Shown here piece by piece: positions 53,911-64,000 of a stretch of 64,000 nt of DNA; the first letter of the stretch is position 1, and every line of letters begins with the position of its first letter. Origin of the DNA: Stomoxys calcitrans (taxonomy: Eukaryota; Arthropoda; Insecta; Diptera; Muscidae); NCBI RefSeq assembly GCF_963082655.1, contig NC_081553.1:59905571-59969570 (forward strand). Reading direction: 5' to 3'. The notes under the pieces are model-generated. The model searched no databases and was not told the origin of the DNA. It was given only the letters and a program-made list of their open reading frames with translations. Position numbers and translations under genes: made by a program.

Positions 53911-54390
53911 CGGGTGTCAGGAGCCCCTGGAACTTCGGTTCCAGCCTGACAATGGTGAGGTCCCAGTGAAGAGCAACGTAGTTGCTGTGGTTTGTAACAG
54001 TTGTCAGTTGGGGGTTGGTAGGGTCGTGAGATGTCACCTAGACAGTTTGTTTAGGGATGGTCATTATGGGATTATATTCCATTTGGCTGGATGTTAGATC
54101 TACTTCATTCTCTTGAATTTGGTGGTGAATTGGAGTAGTCAAACTCTTTGCCCCAAAAGTGGATATCAGATTCATACTCCATTTCCGAAAATCACATTGG
54201 AGCTACATATTGCTATAGTCGGTATATATGTGTGGTTTAGGCGGAGTTTAGGAGGTGAGACGTCCCTGAAACACTTTGCCACGAAACAGATACAGATTTG
54301 AGCCCCTTTTTTGGCATAATCCACAAATATGTCCAGTTTGAGGGGTAGGCATGGTGGGTCGGCCACCCTCGTACTTACAAACACACAACA
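53911..54390 (-). repeat. Unassigned 200 bases, then family D-like repeat
   Basis: 53911-54100 is not recognised ('gtgtcaggagcccctggaac'). From 54115 the sequence has family D phrases in complement ('gtggatatcagattcatact', 'tatgtccagtttgaggggta'). Confidence 0.5.
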
Positions 54391-54575
54391 AATTTTGTCC
54401 ATGACCATTCCACTATGGAAAAGGGTCAAACTTCTCACATGACAATGAGTGCAGTCGGATTCAAGTTTTAAGCTCTTCTTTTTATAGCCGAGTCCGAACG
54501 CCGTGGCGCAATGCGACACCTCTTTGGAGAGAAGTTTTACATGGCATATTATCTCACAAATGTTGCCATCATTAG
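54391..54575 (-). mobile_element. tRNA SINE, truncated
   Basis: SINE body in complement ('cacatgacaatgagtgcagt', 'gccgagtccgaacgccgtgg', 'cacctctttggagagaagtt'), stopping at 'tgttgccatcattag' before the promoter half. Confidence 0.85.
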
Positions 54576-54955
54576 CCCATGCTTAGCCCTGAAAAAATAT
54601 CAGCATCGTGCTCTACTCTCAAATTTCTTTAATTTGAGTCCCAATTGCCATTGGTTTAGGGGGAGTTTATGGGTTGGCACCACCCCCAAACATTTGGTCT
54701 CAAACTTGGATATTATTTATTGTCATAGTAGGCAATCATGACCGGTTTGAAGGGAGTTTAGAGCTGTACTCTGAAATAATATCAGCATCGTGCTAGAGTA
54801 CGATTATGTTTGAGCCCCATAATGTCGAACATTTTGAAGGAGGTTATCAAGATATTGAGAGCTAAGGGGTCTCGTTCAGAATCACACTGATTAATTTTTT
54901 TGTATTGGTTATCTCCTTTCGAAATCATATTTCGAAGCGACGACTGGGAATACTA
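54576..54955 (-). repeat. Family D-like repeat
   Basis: Two degraded units with 'cagcatcgtgctctactctc' / 'cagcatcgtgctagagtacg' and 'tttgagtcccaattgccatt'. Non-coding. Confidence 0.6.
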
Positions 54956-55192
54956 TTGGGTTGCCCAAAAAGTAATTGCGACTTTTTCATATAGTCGGCG
55001 TTGACAAATTTTTTCACAGCTTGTGACTCTGTAATTGCATTCTTTCTTCTGTCAGTTATCAGCTGTTACTTTTAGCTTGCTTTAGAAAAAAAGTGTAAAA
55101 AAAGTATATTTGATTAAAGTTTATTCAAAGTTTTATTAAAAATGCATTTACTTTCTTTTAAAAAATCCGCAATTACTTTTTGGGCAACCCAA
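54956..55192 (-). mobile_element. Mariner-type MITE
   Basis: Complete 237-base inverse-orientation copy, TTGGGTTGCCC at the left after TA and GGGCAACCCAA at the right (followed by AA instead of TA). Confidence 0.92.
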
Positions 55193-55870
55193 AACATTTT
55201 TAAAGATCAGCAGGTCCTCCTGTGTCCATTCCAATCTGAGGGTAGCGCCTCAGAAACCAAGGAATAAATATCAGCATTTTACTTTACCTTTAAATAGTTT
55301 TCACTTGGTTTTCATATTGTCCCAATCGGTAAATTTGTCCTGCTAGGGGGTTTTGGGGGGTGGAGAGGGCCCTCAGACACCAAAAAAACAAATTATTGTG
55401 TCAGATTTGTATTCTACTTTTAAATACTTTTCATTTGATACCCATATTGCTCAAAGCGTTTAAAGTGTCCTGTTGGGTGGTGTTTTTGGGGGTGGGGGGC
55501 CCCCTGACGCTAAGGGTAACATTTTAGTGCCTAGTTCGTACTCTACCGAAAATTAAGAGTGAAATTTGTATACAAAATTCGTACTCTACTCTTAAATACC
55601 TTTAATTTGATACCCATGTTGTCCCAATCAGTACACATGTCCGTTCGGGTGGGTTTTGGGATGGGGCGTCCCCCCAGGTTATTTGACTTCAAAATTTTTG
55701 ACAAATTTCGTGTTTTTGAGCTACCTTTAGATGGCATACAAAATTTCGGTGCACCCATTTCCATGATCTGGAGCGTTTGAAAATTTGGTTAAGGGGGAGG
55801 GTCCGCCCCCCCCCCCCCCCCACTTCGGATATCAAAATGTAGTACCCTATTTTCACCGGGGGCTCAAACT
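55193..55870 (-). repeat. Family D repeat, minus orientation
   Basis: Four to five units ('tttcatttgatacccatatt', 'gggggtggggggccccctga') ending at the leader 'gggagggtccgcccccc' with a C-run at 55805-55820 and 'aaaatttcggttcaaccgcc'. Same family as 9336-10195 and 13405-15770. Confidence 0.72.
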
Positions 55871-56905
55871 CTACCATCTGTAAAAATTTCGGTTCAACCG
55901 CCAGAATAAGATGTTCTTCGACATTTTCCTGCAAGTTTGTTTTCATTGAATATTTTCCTGTAGATCTGGCAACTCTACTCCCCAAATATTTAATTTTCCC
56001 TATTCGGTGTAAGGTTTCTTTTGAAAAATTCCCCATGGTTCTGCCGAGTTTGCTATCCCTTTGCCCAGTGGATTTCTCTCACTTTCCTCATTCCCCACCC
56101 CCACTCTCTCTCTCTCTCCTTTTACCATTGGATATTTAATTTTTATTAGATTTTAAAATATTTCCAATTCATTTCGTTTCATTTGTGTTTTGTTTCGCTG
56201 GATAATTTATGTCTTTTTTACATTTGATCTGTTTGCTGTAAATTTTGGAAGAGTAGTTTTGGAATAGGCCTCGAAGGTCTGACACAAGGCAAGGAATCTC
56301 TATCACATTTATTAAAATTCCTTTGATGATAACACACACAGAGGTGATGGGAGAAGCCCTTCTAGGGAGAGAGAGCGAGCGAGGGAGTGCGAGTGATAGT
56401 AGCGAGTTGTGGAAAAACATATAAATTTTAAAAACGATGAACGATTTATGGCCCTGCATTGACTTGGTTGACACATAAAATATTTAACAAATCTCCTACG
56501 ATTTGAAAATATTTTCCCAAAACATGTGCGATTTCATTTGCTTTAGTGGCGCTGAATGGTTGGCGGCGGGGGGCCAAGGGCTGTGATGAATTGATTACTG
56601 TTTACATCTGTGCACTTTTGGGAAAATGAGAAAAATTTATTACAAGATGTTATTTATAAGAATATAGTGTCACGAGCCCACTCATTGCATGCTATAATTG
56701 GATTGGATTAAAATTTTCGTAACTTAGGAGCCATGTGTCAAGGATGCTCCAGAAGGGGGGGACCTACATAGGATATCTTAGAACTATCGAAATGTTAAGA
56801 TGTAAAATTTCTAAAAAACTAAAATCTTTTGACAAAATTTCTTGAGAAAGACAATTTTGAGTTTAGTGTACCAAACCCAACCGACACGGTATAACTATGA
56901 GCACC
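55871..56905. other. Non-repetitive island, no gene seen
   Basis: About 1 kb, with a (CT)n tract at 56104-56120 and a GAGAGAGAGCGAGCGAGG tract near 56370. No supported coding frame. Confidence 0.5.
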
Positions 56906-56909
56906 ACAC

Positions 56910-57400
56910 AGGCTGGAACTTTGAGCTCCGACTTGTGTGGTGTCCATCGTTACCACGAGAAGCTTAGCTGAAAGCTATCGGGCGCGTCCACAGGTTGCGA
57001 ATGGTGGAAAGCTCCGTTTTTTATGCGGAGTAGCTGCAAATGAGGCAGCGGGCAGTCAGCGATTTTCGGGAGGAGAGTCTCAGTGAGGAATCTGGTGGCA
57101 CTGTCTCTTAATTTTAGACTGAGTGCCAATGATACTCGAGATGACAAGGCGAGTTATTGGCGCCTTCAAATAACCAATGGCCAACATCAGCGTCTGTTCC
57201 TAGGTTAGGGGCGGCTGGAGGCGATCGTCGGATTTTGGGGCAAGCGGCTCGCCACTACGACAAATACATGTAAAATCCCACAAAACCCATGCGGTTGGGG
57301 CGCTGGGCCAGTAAAACGCCCCCGGAAAACTATGAGGACTACAATGAGAAACAAAAGAATAGTGAAAACGGACCCCCACATTGACGACCCTCGTACATGA
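56910..57400 (+). mobile_element. RTE-type LINE, 5' leader only
   Basis: Close copy of 42800-43290 ('gctccgacttgtgtggtgtc', 'aaaggcgccttcaaataacc'-like, 'gccaacatcagcgtctgttc', 'gcggttggggcgctgggcca'). Coding sequence does not follow. A DINE element starts at 57400, and the RTE resumes at 58896 at a point ~590 bases further into the LINE. Confidence 0.85.
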
Positions 57401-58895
57401 AACAAGTAAGAAAGAAATAAGTTCGGCCGGGCCGAATCTTGTATACCCTTCACCATGGATCGCATTTGTCGAGTTCTATGCGCGGTATCTCTTTTTAGGC
57501 AAACAAAGAATATTGAATAAGAACTGTTATGCTATTGGAGCTATTTCAAGTTATAGTCCAATTCGAACCACAAATGAATGCTGGACATTGTAGAAGTCAT
57601 TGTGTAAAATTTCAGTTCATACTGATAAGAATTGCTCCCTGTAGGGGCTCAAGAAGCAAAATTGGGATATCGGTTTATATGGGAGCTGTATCATGCTATT
57701 GATCGATTCAGAACATATTGGACACGTATGTTGAAGGTCATGAGAGAAGCCGTTGTACAAAATTTCTTCCAAATCGGATAGGAATTGCGCCCTATAGAGG
57801 CTCAAGAAGTCAAGATACCAGATCGGTTTATATGGCAGCTATATCAGGTTATGTACCGATTTGCGCCATACCTAGCACAGTTATTGAAAGTCATAACAAA
57901 ACTACTCATGCAAAATTTCAGTCAAATCGGATGAGAATTGCGCCCTCTAGAGGCTCAAGAAGTCAAGACCCAAGATCGGTTTCTATGGCAGCTATATCAA
58001 AACATGGACCGATTTGAATCATACTTAACATAGTTGTTGGAAGTGATACCAAAACATTACGTGCCAAATTTCAGTCAAATCGGAAAAGAATTGCGCCCTC
58101 TAGAGGCTCAAGAAGTCAAGACCCAAGATCGGTTTATATGGCAGCTATATCAAAATATGAACCGATTTGAACCATACTTAGAGCAGTTGTTGGAAGTGGC
58201 CACTAAACATTACGTGCCAAATTTCAGTCAAATCGGATGAGAATTGCGCCCTCTAGAGGCTCAAGAAGTCAAGATCCAAGATCGGTTTATATGGCAGCCA
58301 TATCAAAACATGGACCGATTTGAGCAATGCTTACAGCAGTTGTTGGAAGTGATACCAAAACATTACGTGCCAAATTTCAGTCAAATCGGACAAGAATTGC
58401 GCCCTCTAGAGGCTCAAGAAGTCAAGACCCAAGATCGGCTTATATGGCAGCTATATCAAAACATGAACCGATTTGAACCATACTTAGAGCAGTTGTTGGA
58501 AGTGATCACTAAACATTACGTGCCAAATTTCAGTCAAATCGGACGAGAATTGCGCCCTCTAGAGGCTCAAGAAGTCAAGACCCAAGATCGGCTTATATGG
58601 CAGCTATATCAAAACATGAACCGATTTGAACCATACTTAGAGCAGTTGTTGAAAGTGATACCAAACTATTACGTGAAAAATTTCAGTCAAATCGGACGAG
58701 AATTGCGCCCTCTAGAGGCTCAAGAAGTCAAGACCCAAGATCCAAGATCGGTTTATATCGCAGCTATATCAACGCATGGATCGATTTGAACCATACTAAG
58801 AGCAGTTGTTAGAAGTGATAGCAAAACACCACGTGCAAAATTGCAGTCAAATTGGACGAGAATTGCGCCCTCTAGAGGCTCTAGAAGTCAAGACC
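57400..58895 (+). mobile_element. DINE-type element, family A, long array lacking right end
   Basis: Left end 'aataagttcggccgggccga', 'cccttcaccatggatcgcat', then about nine 153-bp units. The last five (58034-58790) are very similar to each other and stay open in one frame for up to 181 codons, each unit giving a 51-residue peptide repeat. The GTCY tract and right end are missing. Confidence 0.88.
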
Positions 58896-59175
58896 CACCC
58901 ACAAGACCACATGGCTGTCACCCGATTAAAATACGAGGAACCAAATTGATCACGTTGTGATAAATGGAAGGCATTCATCCAGCGTGTTAGATGTACGATC
59001 GATCCGTGGAGCTAATATAGATACGGATCATTATCTTGTTGCAGCAAAGGTTCGCACCCGATTGAATATGGCGAGGAAAGTACGATCTGATACTGCACGG
59101 AAGCTGGACACTGAAAAGCTGCAAACACAACAGCTGGCAACGGCATACTCCACTTGACTGACCCAACTGCGTGAT
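58896..59175 (+). pseudogene. RTE-type LINE, endonuclease C-terminal fragment
   Basis: Matches 43868-44100: 'TWLSPD*NTRNQIDHVVINGRH'-type text, then 'SSVLDVRSIRGANIDTDHYL' (the DHYL block of the endonuclease) and 'KVRTRLNMARKVRSDT'. It continues a little further than the other copy with 'ARKLDTEKLQTQQLATAYST'. Family D repeat follows directly. Confidence 0.82.
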
Positions 59176-59179
59176 GATG

Positions 59180-60510
59180 GGCGTACCCCAAAACACTTGA
59201 CTCCAAAATTGGATATCAAATTCGTTTTCTACTCCCAAAAACCTTTCGTTTGAGTCCCATATTGTCATAATGGGTCAAATAACCCACTTGACGTATCTTT
59301 AGAAGGAAAAGCTCCACCTAGACTTGAACGCAAATTTTAATGTCATATTCGTAATCCACTCCCTAACTCCCTTTCATTTGAGTCCCATGTAGCCATGGTC
59401 GGCTGATGTGCCCATTTGGGGGTATTTTGGGGGTGGACGACCTCCCATTACTTGGACCTAATGTTTTATGCCACATTTGTAATCTACTGCCTATAACTTT
59501 TCATTTAAGTGCCATATTGACATGATCTTCGAATATATCTGTTTAGAGGAGTTTTGGGGTTGGGGGTCCCGCTGGGTACCTAAACCCTAATTTTAATACC
59601 ATATTCGTTTTCTGGTCTTTAATACCTTTCATTTGATACCCTTATTGTGCCCATCAGACCACTTTCGGATATGGCGTTTTTGGGGTAAGGGGGAGGGTCC
59701 GCCTCCAGCCGATATCCAATGTTTCCTTCCAGACAATCGTTCACAATCTATGAAAATTAAAAAAAAAAAATCAGTTCAGCCAAGTATCATATAGTCTTAA
59801 TGGGTCTAATGGCAATTTTGAGAGGTGGCATGACCCCTTATACTTCGATCTGATTGTGTATGACAGATTCGAAATCTACTCCCGAATACCTCTCATTTGA
59901 GCCTCATATTAAAATGAACGTCCAATATGTCTGTTTGGGGGAGTTTTGGCTTTGGGTCGGCCCGATGGTTACTTAGACTCAAATTTTGATACCATATTCG
60001 TATTCTACTCTCCAATACCTTTCATTTCATACCTATATTGTCCGGATCGGTCCACTTTTGATTTTGGGTTGTGTTTTTGGCATAAGGGGGAGCGTCCGTC
60101 CCCCTTTCGATACTGAAAAATTATACAGCCTATGGACGAGTTTGAGTTAATGGAGAATATAGGCGACGTATGAACCACGATAGCATAGCTATACGCATCA
60201 AAATACAACGGCTGCATGACCCCTTATACTTCGATCTGATTTTGTATGACAGATTCGAAAACTACTCCCGAATACCTCTCATTTGAGTCCCATATTAAAA
60301 TGAACATCTAATATGTCTATTTGGGGGAGTTTTGGCTTTGGGTCGGCCCGATGGTTACTTAGACTAAAATTTTGATACCATATTCGTATTACTCTACTCT
60401 CCAATACCTTTCATTTGATACCTATATTGTCCGGATCGGTCCACTTTTAATTTTGGGTTGTGTTATTGGCATAAGGGGGAGCGTCCGTCCCACTTTCGAT
60501 ACGGAAAAAT
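59180..60510 (-). repeat. Family D repeat, minus orientation, containing an RTE fragment and a duplication
   Basis: About nine units ('ctttcatttgagtcccatat', 'tgtctgtttgggggagtttt', 'gcataagggggagcgtccgt'). At 60115-60215 an RTE C-terminal fragment ('atggacgagtttgagttaat') is joined to the D leader, and the whole D+RTE piece is repeated (see 60511-60965). Confidence 0.75.
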
Positions 60511-60965
60511 TATATAGCCTATGGACGAGTTTGAGTTAATGGAGAATATAGGCGACGTATGAACCACGAGCTGTATGACGACGATAGCATAGTTACACGC
60601 ATCAGAATACAACGGCTGCTCTGGCTAGGTCGTCCCACTTTCGATACGGAAAAATTATATAGCCTATGGACGAGTTTGCGTTAATGGAGAATATAGGCGA
60701 AGCATGAAGCACGAGCTGTATGACGACGATAGCATAGTTACACGCATCAAAATACAACGGCTGCTTTGGCTAGGTAAAAGACTGACCCAGCTTTGGCTAG
60801 GTCAGTCTTTTGAAGGCAAACACGGTGGGGCACGCAAACCTGGTAGACCAAAAGCCCGATGGAAAGATCAAGTGGTGGGAGACACCTCGAAAGTTGGTGT
60901 CAGAGATTTTAGAATGAGCGCAGAAGATCGAGGCACTGGGAACGCTATTCTACGCTTGACCATAG
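60511..60965 (+). pseudogene. RTE-type LINE, C-terminal region, partly triplicated
   Basis: 'ELYDDDSIVTRIKIQRLLWL' followed, after a short duplication, by 'HGGARKPGRPKARWKDQVVG' and 'DFRMSAEDRGTGNAILRL'. This is the basic C-terminus of RTE-type ORFs and is homologous to 32711-33065. The 5' boundary phrase 'agcctatggacgagtttg' occurs at 60128, 60517 and 60662. Confidence 0.8.
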
Positions 60966-61016
60966 CTATGTCAACATTAGAGATTTTGTATCCCATTTCA
61001 ACGAATTTGGCTTCTA

Positions 61017-61250
61017 TTGGTTGCCCAAAAAGAAATTGCGGATTTTTCATATAGTCGGCGTTGACAAATTTTTTCACAGCATGTGACTCTGTAATTACAT
61101 TCTTTCTTCTGCCACTTATCAGCTGTTACTTTTAGCTTGCTTTAGAAAAAAGGGGAAAAAAGTATATTTGATTAAAGTTAATTCTAAGTTTTATTAAAAA
61201 TGCATTTACTTTCTTTTAAAAAATCCGCAATTACTTTTTGGGCAACCCAT
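61017..61250 (-). mobile_element. Mariner-type MITE
   Basis: Inverse-orientation copy; left end TTGGTTGCCC after TA, right end GGGCAACCCAT. Slightly more worn than the other copies. Confidence 0.9.
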
Positions 61251-62155
61251 AATATCAGGAAATTTTTTCGAAAAAAATTATTTACACTAAATTTTTAACA
61301 TTCCCGCCCAAGTGCATGAGATGACCACCATTCCTTACCATTTCTACTCCCAATGAAGAGAAAACAATTTTCGAAAATCACCTCATATGGTCAAATAATT
61401 AAAAATTTATTTCCTCTTACCGTCTGACGTGTTCTCACCCGAAATGTTACAAGTGTTTTAAATCCCCCCCACAGTCAAAGTTACATTCAATTAAAGCAAA
61501 AGCACCGGCAAATGGAACAACAACAACAACAACACGTACGGTAACATTGGAATATCTGTTGATTGCAACAATAACAACACCACTACCGGTAACAGCATGC
61601 ATCCTTGTAGTTCCTTTAAATACAGCGTAAATTTCCTTCAAACGTCTAGTTTCAGCTGCAGTGTAGCGTAACGGGAAGAGAGGCAGCAACGCAAGTGTTA
61701 CAGAAATCGAAAACGATTTAAAAATTGGTAACATTAGGTCGCTCTTGCAGTTGCTCTTTGCCCCCCCACCCAACTGCCTTCTGGCCATGGCATGCCACAT
61801 TCAATTTCAATTGAACAGTAGCTGAAAAATATTTCAACAGATGTCTAAATAGAGGCATTTAACCCTCATTTTGTTGCTAATAACTTGGCACAATGGCCAA
61901 GCACGAAGCGAGTAGTGAGTGGTAGCGTTGTACTCGTCCTCATCATCATCGTCTTTCGCACCATCAACCAAATCACTTGAATGCGAGTTAATCGTTTGCC
62001 TTGGCAATGCTTGTCGATGGTGGAAAAGGTGAAACAAGCACTCACTACCAGTGAAAAAGGAAACTAGTAGCACCCCTAGCAATAGTGTGAGACAGTGGGA
62101 TAGTTGGGATAAAAATTTCGAGGAAAATCTAATTTTATTGATGATTCTCACAAAA
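61251..62155. other. Non-repetitive island with CAA run, no gene seen
   Basis: About 900 bases. (CAA)n at 61517-61534 and the complement GTTGTTG-type frames give the minus-strand 117- and 126-codon frames (61447-61800, 61834-62214) an apparent valine-rich and aspartate-rich make-up. I see no homology or gene signals and do not call them. Confidence 0.45.
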
Positions 62156-62290
62156 ATTAGGTTAGGCTGAAAAGAGGGTGAGCATATTAATCTGCCCCTT
62201 GATACTATGGTCATACACCTTAGCCAGTAATCGGCATGTTGTACGACTAAGAAGTAAACTCGAAAAGAAATTTTAAGTCAGCAATTGCTA
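62156..62290. repeat. LINE end-like fragment
   Basis: 'aggttaggctgaaaagaggg', 'gatactatggtcatacacct', 'tagccagtaatcggcatgtt', the same block as 27201-27348. Confidence 0.5.
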
Positions 62291-62294
62291 CTTA

Positions 62295-63825
62295 AACAAG
62301 TAAAAAGGCGTTAAGTTCGGCCGGGCCGAACTTTGGATACCCACCACCTCGGGTATATATATAAACCACCTTTCATCAAAATTCGGTGAAACTTTCATAC
62401 CTTATGCCCCATATCAGTTATTGGACCGATTTGGACCAAATACTAATAAGTACAGTAGCTATATCTAAAAATAAACCGATCTGAACCATATTCGACACGT
62501 ATGTCGAAAGCCTATCATAAGTCACTGTGTCAAATTTCAGTGAAATCGTACAATAAGTGCCTCTTTTATGGGCCCAAAACCTTAAATTGAGGGATCGGTC
62601 TTTATGGCAGCTATATTCAAATCTGGACCGATCCGAGCAAAATTGAAGAAAGAAGTCGAAGAACCTAACTTAACTCACTGTATCAAATTTCACCGACATC
62701 GGACAATAAATGCGTCTTTTATGGACCCAAAACTTAAAACCTGGATATCGGTCTATATGGTAGCTATATCCAAATCTGAACCGATCTGTGCGATATTGCA
62801 GAAGTATGTCAAGGGGCTTAAGCTAACTCACTGTCTCAAATTTCGGCGACATCGAACAATAAATGCGTCCTTTATGGCCCCAAAACCTAAAACCTAGATA
62901 TCGGTCTATATGGCAGCTATATCCAAATCTGGACCGATCTGGGCCAAATTGGCGAAGGATGTCGAGGGTCCTAACACAATTCACTGTCCCAAATTTCAGC
63001 AAAATCGGATAATAAATGTGGCTTTTGTGGGCCTAAGACCCTAAATCGGAAGATCGGTCTATATGGCAGCTATATCCAAATCTGAACCGATCTGAGCCAA
63101 ATTGTCAAAGGATTTCGAAGGGTCTAACACAACTCACTGTCCCAAATTTCAGCGAAATCGGATAATAAATGTGGCTTTTGTAGGCCTAAGACCCTAAATC
63201 GGAGGATCGGTCTATATGGCAGCTATATCCAAATCTGAACCGATCTGAGCCAAATTGACGAAGGATTTCGAAGGGTCTAACACAACTCACTGTCCCAAAT
63301 TTCAGCGAAATCGGATAATAAATGTGGCTTTTGTAGGCCTAAGACCCTAAATCGGAGGATCGGTCTATATGGCAGCTATATCCAAATCTGAACCGATCTG
63401 AGCCAAATTGACGAGGGATTTCGAAGGGCCTAACACAACTCACTGTCCCAATTTTCAGCGAAATCGGATAATAAATGTGGCTTTTATGGGCCTAAGACCC
63501 TAAATCGGCTGATCGGTCTATATGGGGGCTATATCAAGATATAGTCCGATATAGCCCATCTTCGAACTTAGCCTGCTTATGGACAAAAAAAGAATCTGTG
63601 CAAAGTTTCAGCTCAATATCTCAAGTTTTAAAGACTGTAGCATGATTTCAACAGACAGACGGACAGACGGACGGACAGACAGACGGACGGACATGTCTAG
63701 ATCGTCTGAGATTTTTACGCTGATCAAGAATATATATACTTTATAGGGTCGGAAATGAATATTTCGATGTGTTGCAAACGGAATGACAAAATGAATATAC
63801 CCCCATCCTTCGGTGGTGGGTATAA
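62295..63825 (+). mobile_element. DINE-type element, family C, complete
   Basis: Left end 'aaaggcgttaagttcggccg' and palindrome, 'ggatacccaccacctcgg', about seven units ('atctgaaccgatctgagcc', 'aactcactgtcccaaattt', whose starts at 63131, 63284 and 63437 are 153 apart), a GTCY complement tract at 63652-63694, AT core 'gatcaagaatatatatactt', and right end 'cccccatccttcggtggtgg'. Reference copy for family C. Non-coding. Confidence 0.9.
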
Positions 63826-63834
63826 AAATCTCTT

Positions 63835-64000
63835 TCAGTTTTCCATACCACGCCCCTAAGTTGGTTAATGTCTGGTTTTGTGTCCCCACCAAAGTGCCGG
63901 TGTTTGCTAGCCGCGAAAGCCATACCCTTGCTAACACTTGCCGCAACGATTTTGCATAAGAGAGCTCGCAGTCGTATGTGTCCCGACAGCTATTCTGATC
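63835..64000 (-). pseudogene. RNase H-type LINE C-terminal fragment, cut by window end
   Basis: Minus strand 'RHFGGDTKPDINQLRGVVW' matches the same family as 27586-27900 (there 'ctaagttggttcatatttga', here 'ctaagttggttaatgtctgg'). The rest lies outside the window. Confidence 0.65.

Noticed and set aside
58244..58789. 181-codon open frame with repeated 51-residue units
   Set aside because: It is a phase through tandem DINE units whose length is a multiple of three. No start context, domain or transcript evidence. The similar frame at 50556-51011 has the same origin.
61834..62214. 126-codon minus-strand frame with acidic run
   Set aside because: The acidic run comes from a 'tcgtcctcatcatcatcgtc' stretch; no domain or gene signals.

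Overview
The window looks like intergenic or deep intronic DNA from a repeat-rich higher fly, most likely a calyptrate or muscid dipteran. The evidence is eukaryotic non-LTR retrotransposons, mariner-superfamily transposons, a tRNA-derived SINE, and very many DINE-1/INE-1-like (mini-me) elements with the dipteran signature of a TATATATATTCTTGATCG-type core followed by a GTCY microsatellite. I found no host protein-coding gene, rRNA, functional tRNA gene or CRISPR array. Nearly all long open frames are broken transposon genes or frames running through tandem repeats.

Layout. 1-5.2 kb: DINE-type elements separated by two non-repetitive islands. 5.2-9.1 kb: a degraded RNase H-bearing LINE (minus strand), split by a 607-bp palindromic DD41D element and by a tRNA SINE. 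9.1-10.7 kb: DD41D-like transposase relics flanking a 129-bp-unit repeat. 12-23.9 kb: a run of DINE-type elements, a second tandem-unit family, several SINEs and one LINE tail. 23.3-31 kb: mariner MITEs inserted among LINE fragments. 30.5-33.1 kb: an RTE-type LINE interrupted by a diverged DD41D transposase gene. 33.3-42.8 kb: SINEs, a third palindromic DD41D copy, a broken mariner, an 18-bp minisatellite and more MITEs. 42.8-47.6 kb: an RTE LINE with 5' leader and endonuclease, abutting a Jockey-type LINE whose two halves lie in inverted orientation. 48.9-51.8 kb: an RNase H LINE with an internal duplication, then a long minus-strand DINE array. 53-60.9 kb: DINE arrays, 129-bp-unit repeats, and RTE leader, endonuclease and C-terminal fragments. 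61-64 kb: a MITE, an island, a complete DINE element and a LINE edge.

The non-autonomous families can be linked to likely helpers only partly: the 607-bp palindromes carry DD41D transposase pieces, the 230-240-bp MITEs carry mariner-like termini with TA duplications, and the SINEs need a LINE that I could not identify. Insertions inside insertions give a relative chronology. The points most worth checking are the three 607-bp palindromes (potential hairpin-RNA sources), the 152-153-bp period shared by diverged DINE families, the shared terminal palindrome on otherwise unrelated repeat bodies, the twin-priming-like inverted Jockey copy, and the repeated occurrence of single direct duplications inside LINE copies.
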